From the NCBI RefSeq assembly GCF_028640845.1, contig NC_080540.1:136056420-136120419 (forward strand): 64,000 nt of DNA, in the 5' to 3' direction. The notes under the pieces are model-generated. The model saw only the letters and a program-made list of their open reading frames with translations. It did not search any database and had not been told where the DNA came from. Positions 59,637-64,000 of this stretch are shown piece after piece; positions within the stretch are counted from its first letter, which is position 1, and each line of letters opens with the position of its first letter. The stretch comes from Ahaetulla prasina. Taxonomy: Eukaryota; Chordata; Lepidosauria; Squamata; Colubridae. A program made the position numbers and the translations under genes.

Positions 59637-60989
59637 GTGAGTAAGCCACCAACCTTGCTGAGAGGTGGGAGGAGGAGGGCTTGCCTAGGCAAACCAGCTG
59701 GAATTGTGGAAACAGAATACAGAGTACTCTATTGTTCCTCCAGATTGCAGCCCATTGGCCTGTTTTTCCTCAATACCTAAATACTGTTTTAAGGGCCTGG
59801 TTAATGAAGAAAACTCAAGTGTAAAGTTGATTTGTGATGCTTTTAGACAGAGTTTAATCAGGTTTCATGGTGTTTTTTTTTGCTTCTGTATTCAGCATAG
59901 GGGTTGCTGTGTAGATTTCATTCTGTACATTGATAAACTATCCACGCTAATATGAAAAAAAAGTTCCTGTTACGTAGCACTGAAGTGGAGAGGATTTAGG
60001 TCTGTCTCACTGGATGCTGAGAAGAAAGTTGCTATCACTAACTTGATGCTTAAGACTTCTGTTAGCACCTAACAGCTGCCAACAGCTTGCCTTGGTCCTC
60101 ATGCAAGTTTTATGTATTTGGAGAAATTATAAAAATCGTTACCGGTCAGAAAATAAGATACTAAATAGTATGTTCTCTGAATACAATGTACAATAATAGA
60201 ATATTAAACAGTAGTATCTCTGTGGGGTGGTTCAGAAGGCTCAAATTGGTGGACCAGACATGCCAATCCCAGCCCCATCCTTTTCTACATGCATTGAGGA
60301 TTGTGCGTGCATAATGTGGTTCAGATCATGTCCACTTTCTTGCTCATTTTGCTCCAACGTAGGTGCCACTGATATTGGGAACTATTGAACATGCATGATA
60401 TTAGGAAAGAAATGTAAAGCTAAACTAGATGGCATACAAGAGAACGGCTGTTCGGTTTTGGAAAGGAAGTATGCCAGAGATAGAATTGTGTCCAGGGTAA
60501 AGGCAAGACTTGTCTTCTTAAATCTATTAGCATGTAGTACTTGTGCAGATTGCATGAACATTGAGAAGTTTATAAAACGGTCCAAATTGATCAAGTTGAA
60601 GATATTAAGTGATATATTCCCTCAATACAAATAGTGTCATAACAGATATGCACAATAATTGGACAGGAATGGAAAGCTGAAACAATGGTCATACAAAAGA
60701 AGTGTGTCAAAGGAATTGGCAAAAGTGAGCAAATACATGTTTAGATTGACAGTCTGTATTACTACGCAAAACAAGCCTTAGATCTGTCCTTTGGCTCTGG
60801 AACAGCATCCCCAGAGATCTTTATGTGTTCCATCCTAAGCATCTTCTGAAAGTCTTAGAAAACTTGGCTTTACTCCTAGGCCTGAAGATAGGTAGCTACT
60901 GAGCCCCAGTTTGTTTCTCCCGGGGCGAGCATTCCAGACATTCATGAACTATTCCTTCTGTTTTTATAGTAAAGATTCTCAATCCAGAC

Positions 60990-61232
60990 TGAGTTGTCTG
61001 GAAGTTGAGTCATGGTAACTGGATTTATTTTCTTGTTGATTCATAATGTTTTCCTGCTTTTCTGAGAGTTTCTTCAGTCTGAGCAAGTTAGTTTGGGGGA
61101 CACTGCATATGTCCTCCAGGGGTTCCTGCTAACCAGTTTTCTCAGGCTGAAGAAGCTACTTGGATAAGCAGCAAAACAGTTTGAACCAACAAGAAAAGAA
61201 ATCCAGTTGTCATGATTTAACTTCCAGACATT
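60990..61232. repeat. Diverged foldback repeat in CBX2 intron 3
   Basis: The left arm has GTCTGGAAGTTGAGTCATGG and CTGGATTTATTTTCTTGTTG. The right arm, after a loop of about 75 bases, has the inverse (CAACAAGAAAAGAAATCCAG and CTTCCAGAC). Its sequence is related to the arms at 18,468. Confidence 0.7.
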
Positions 61233-61751
61233 TGGGTTTTTTTGTTCCTTACTTTTAAAATGTAAGCAGAAGTTGCACTTTTCACAGCCCAGAGTCAGGT
61301 GGCCTCTAAATATAAAATAAATATATTGACAATCACCATTTTCAATGCTTTATCACACTTATGGAATGCAAATTCTAAAAATAATATACTGCTGCATCCT
61401 CCCACCAAAATTTCCAGTGTGATTCAAGAGGTTGGCTGTGCAGGTTTGAATTTGTACAACTGTAGTTTCCTGCACATATTTTTGGAAAAAACACGAAACA
61501 TTTCCTGTGCAAGTGACAATGTTACAAGATTTATAGATTGGGCCATGCCTTCTTCCCCGCTGTGTGCTGCTTCACAGTGAAAAGTCTCCTGTAGCACATG
61601 ATAGATTTGATTGTGTACTCTGTGTTCCTTAGTTATTTTATCTAAATTTTAATTCCAATAATATAGTTCTAGAAGAAAGATTGATAAAAATGGCACGGAA
61701 ATATATGAATTTTATAAAAACAACTTAGCATGTGGCATATAAATGCTAATA

Positions 61752-61826
61752 AACAAATGCCTGAGCAGAGGATTGGACTAGAGGACATCCAAGGTCCCTT
61801 CCAACTCTGTTATTCTGTTAATGCAT
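61752..61826 (+). mobile_element. CR1 LINE tail within CBX2 intron 3
   Basis: This is a short plus-strand CR1 3' end: GGATTGGACTAGAGGACATC, AAGGTCCCTTCCAACTCTG and TTATTCTGTTA. Confidence 0.8.
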
Positions 61827-63388
61827 TAAATCTGAGAAAGTATTCTCTAAATGGAGGATGATGAGAACAAGAGTAAATAATTTCGTAAAACAATATAATT
61901 ATTTGCATGAGATGTGTCTACTAGGCCTGGGATTTAAAATATTAAATAAATAAAGATGGATCTGTTAATAAATATCAGCCAAGAAACTGGAATCTCCATT
62001 TTCAGTAGCTGTGTCCCTTTAGGATTAATAAATATTGCTGTTGATGCCATATTTTTGTTTTCTTACGGGTTTCTGGCCATTGTTGGACTGAAGAATAATA
62101 TTGGAGTATTTAATTCTCCTTACTCTGTGCAATTTTACTATATAATTTCATAAAGTGATTAAAAATAATGTATCATCAGAGGAGAAAATAGCAACATAAA
62201 GACAAGTAAATAAGAGTTATTTCAAACTTTACAAATTTATATATGCTTCCAAATTGTAATTCTGTTCCGTCTGTTTTTGTTTTTTAATCTCTGCAATTTT
62301 TATAACTTAAGTGAAGGTAGCTCAAGTGATAAGCTGATTTGGGCTTCCTGGATATCCAACAAATGAAGCCCTCAAAAGTAATAATATTGAGATAAGGGAT
62401 TTTAAGATCTGTGGTACCAAAGAATGGAAGATATGTGACAGGTGCAATGCTGGTAAAACATTGTCACCATGGCTATCCATGTAGACATATGAGGGGAGGA
62501 GAATGCTTTGGCTGGGTACAATCTCCCTTCAGTTGATGGGCACATTCTCTTCTGTGTCCAATATTCTATCAGTCAGTCCAAAACTTGGTGCAAGAAATTT
62601 CCCTTTCATTGATTTCAGTGGGAGAAATAAAAAAAATCAGAAATTGCTATCCCAGTGTTGACAACAGCCTTACTGATATCAATATGCCAGTGTTTACTAC
62701 TTGTAGTTCACCTCGCAAGGATAACTTAAATGTATCCACCTCAGACAGATATCATGTCTTAGAATAAGTGTGCAGCATGGGCCGTATCTTTAGCCTGACA
62801 TTATGCAAAGAGAGCTCGGATGGAAGAATGATGGGAACATATGGAGAAAATACGTTTTGCACAAAAAGGAAGGTTGGTCCACAAAACTTCCTGATCTTAC
62901 AACACATATGAGAACATTACTAACCAATTTTGCCTAGAACCCTCAATAGGTACTTATCTTGGCATTCCAGACACATTTGTCCAGCACCAAATTCTGTTTT
63001 CAAGTTGAAGGACAAGATAGCATTGTACACAGGTAAGCATGGAAATGAGGAACATATCTTAAACTGCATCTCTTTCCCATACCTTTTCCTGATCTCTTTG
63101 CCATATACATAAGACACATTTGCATGGGCTGTGTTTTAGCATTTGCTATACCCAACAGTAGAAGTCCTCATTCCTAAATACCAAGAGAATCTTTCAATTG
63201 GCAGAGATCAGATGCTTCATTACAACTGCTGTACAGGAGCACCTTTGCTTTGCAAAATTAAAATTTCAATACACTGGACACAGTGTATCTCTCACTGCAA
63301 GGTGAAATGTGCTCACAAAAATTTACAGTCTCCTTCCTTACTGTCACAGAGAATGCAACATCAGGGAGGGCATGAGGATGGTCTAAGC

Positions 63389-63488
63389 CAGCGGTCACCA
63401 ACTGGTGGTCCGCGGGCCACTGGTGGTCTGCGAGAACATTTTGATGGTCCGCAGAAAAATTATTTGCATTTTTTATATTGCACTAAAT
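63389..63488 (+). mobile_element. hAT-type end fragment at the window edge
   Basis: It starts CAGCGGTCACCAACTGG and runs to TATATTGCACTAAAT, where another hAT begins. The same unit, reversed, occurs at 955-1054. The distal end is not seen, so it may be interrupted by its neighbour. Confidence 0.65.
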
Positions 63489-64000
63489 CAGGGGTCCTCA
63501 AACTACGGCCCCTGGGCCGGATACATGCAGTGAACGCTTGTGTTGCTGCAGAGAGTCTCCCCCTTTGGGGTCTTCTTGTGTGGGTCAGAGGGGGGGCAGA
63601 AATTCCTACTTGGGGTCTGCTTCAGCCTCCTGGTGCAGGGCTTTAGGCGAAGGCTGGAGGGAAGCGCCGCTGGTGGCAAAGAACTGAAGGGTCTTTTTCC
63701 AGTGGGACTGCATCATGGCCTGAAACTGGCTGACCATCTCAGCCCAGCTGAGCCTCCAGGCACCGGCACCTGGCCTTGCACTCCCGCATGTCTTCTCTCT
63801 GCTTGGAAAGCCTATGATCATAGTCCTCAGTGTGGTGCTTCTGCTGAGTCTCCTTCTCAGCCAGATCCAATTTGAACTGAGCCAGCTGTTTTGCCAACTC
63901 TTTCCTAGCTTGAACAACTGCTTCCTGCCGGGTCTTAAGGAGTCTAGGCAGGGAGGCGAGGAGTGGCTGACCGGGGAGGGGAGAATACAGGCTGGTGAGG
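63489..64000 (-). mobile_element. hAT-type element carrying a coding-like coiled-coil segment (open at window edge)
   Basis: It begins CAGGGGTCCTCAAACTACGG, a standard hAT terminus, directly after CACTAAAT, a candidate 8-bp target. From about 63,606 the minus strand is coding-like. From 63,945 to 63,742 it reads RLLKTRQEAVVQARKELAKQ, LAQFKLDLAEKETQQKHH and YDHRLSKQREDMRECKARC, a charged heptad-rich coil. A one-base shift near 63,742 is then needed to reach EMVSQFQAMMQSHWKKTLQF. I do not recognise the parent gene. The segment is probably a captured or retroposed host exon, now frameshifted. Confidence 0.6.

Larger units (their letters stand above)
59637..63388 (+). other. CBX2 intron 3 (partial)
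   Basis: Contains the diverged foldback repeat (60,990) and a CR1 tail (61,752) but no further CBX2 exon that I can find. Confidence 0.7.

Noticed and set aside
63143..63646. 167-codon plus-strand frame near the right edge
   Set aside because: It runs across two hAT-type elements. The better coding signal there is on the minus strand.

Overview
This is vertebrate nuclear DNA, most likely from a squamate reptile and probably a snake. The evidence is intron-split coding exons with GT/AG junctions, a CpG-island promoter, and an interspersed-repeat mix typical of squamates: CR1, L2/L3-like and L1 LINEs, a BovB (RTE) LINE end, a Sauria-type tRNA SINE, many short hAT elements with 8-bp target duplications, Tigger/pogo-like elements with TA flanks, and a long GATA array. 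No bacterial, organellar or intact viral gene is visible. One solitary LTR is present.

Two host genes are supported, both on the plus strand. (1) ENPP7 (alkaline sphingomyelinase), with four coding exons between 17,442 and 24,454. They join in phase into 415 complete codons plus one base. They carry the signal peptide and all seven metal/catalytic positions of the family. The usual C-terminal GPI-signal exon was not found. (2) CBX2 (Polycomb chromobox 2), of which the first three coding exons (58,038-58,109; 58,225-58,268; 59,571-59,636) encode almost the whole chromodomain. The rest lies beyond the right edge. ENPP7 followed by CBX2 in the same direction matches the order in mammals (human 17q25), which supports both names.

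Layout: 1-17.4 kb is intergenic and repeat-rich, with a hAT/LINE/LTR nest at 4.2-5.8 kb, a 1.2-kb hAT element at 8.7-9.9 kb, the GATA array at 10.4 kb and the BovB end at 12.1 kb. ENPP7 fills 17.4-24.5 kb. From 24.5 to 57 kb is a roughly 32-kb intergenic interval of LINE/SINE/MITE debris mixed with apparently unique DNA, including an RFX X-box-like palindrome at 35.67 kb. A GC- and CpG-rich block from about 57.0 to 58.7 kb contains the CBX2 promoter, a (CGG)8 run and exons 1-2. From 59.6 to 64 kb is CBX2 intron 3, ending in two adjoining hAT-type elements. The second of these contains a stretch that looks like captured coiled-coil coding sequence.

The two genes do not work together biochemically. 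ENPP7 is a lumenal digestive enzyme and CBX2 is a nuclear chromatin reader. The most informative content beyond them is the mobile-element structure. At least eight elements can be delimited to the base because their 8-bp (hAT) or 5-bp (LTR) target duplications are visible.
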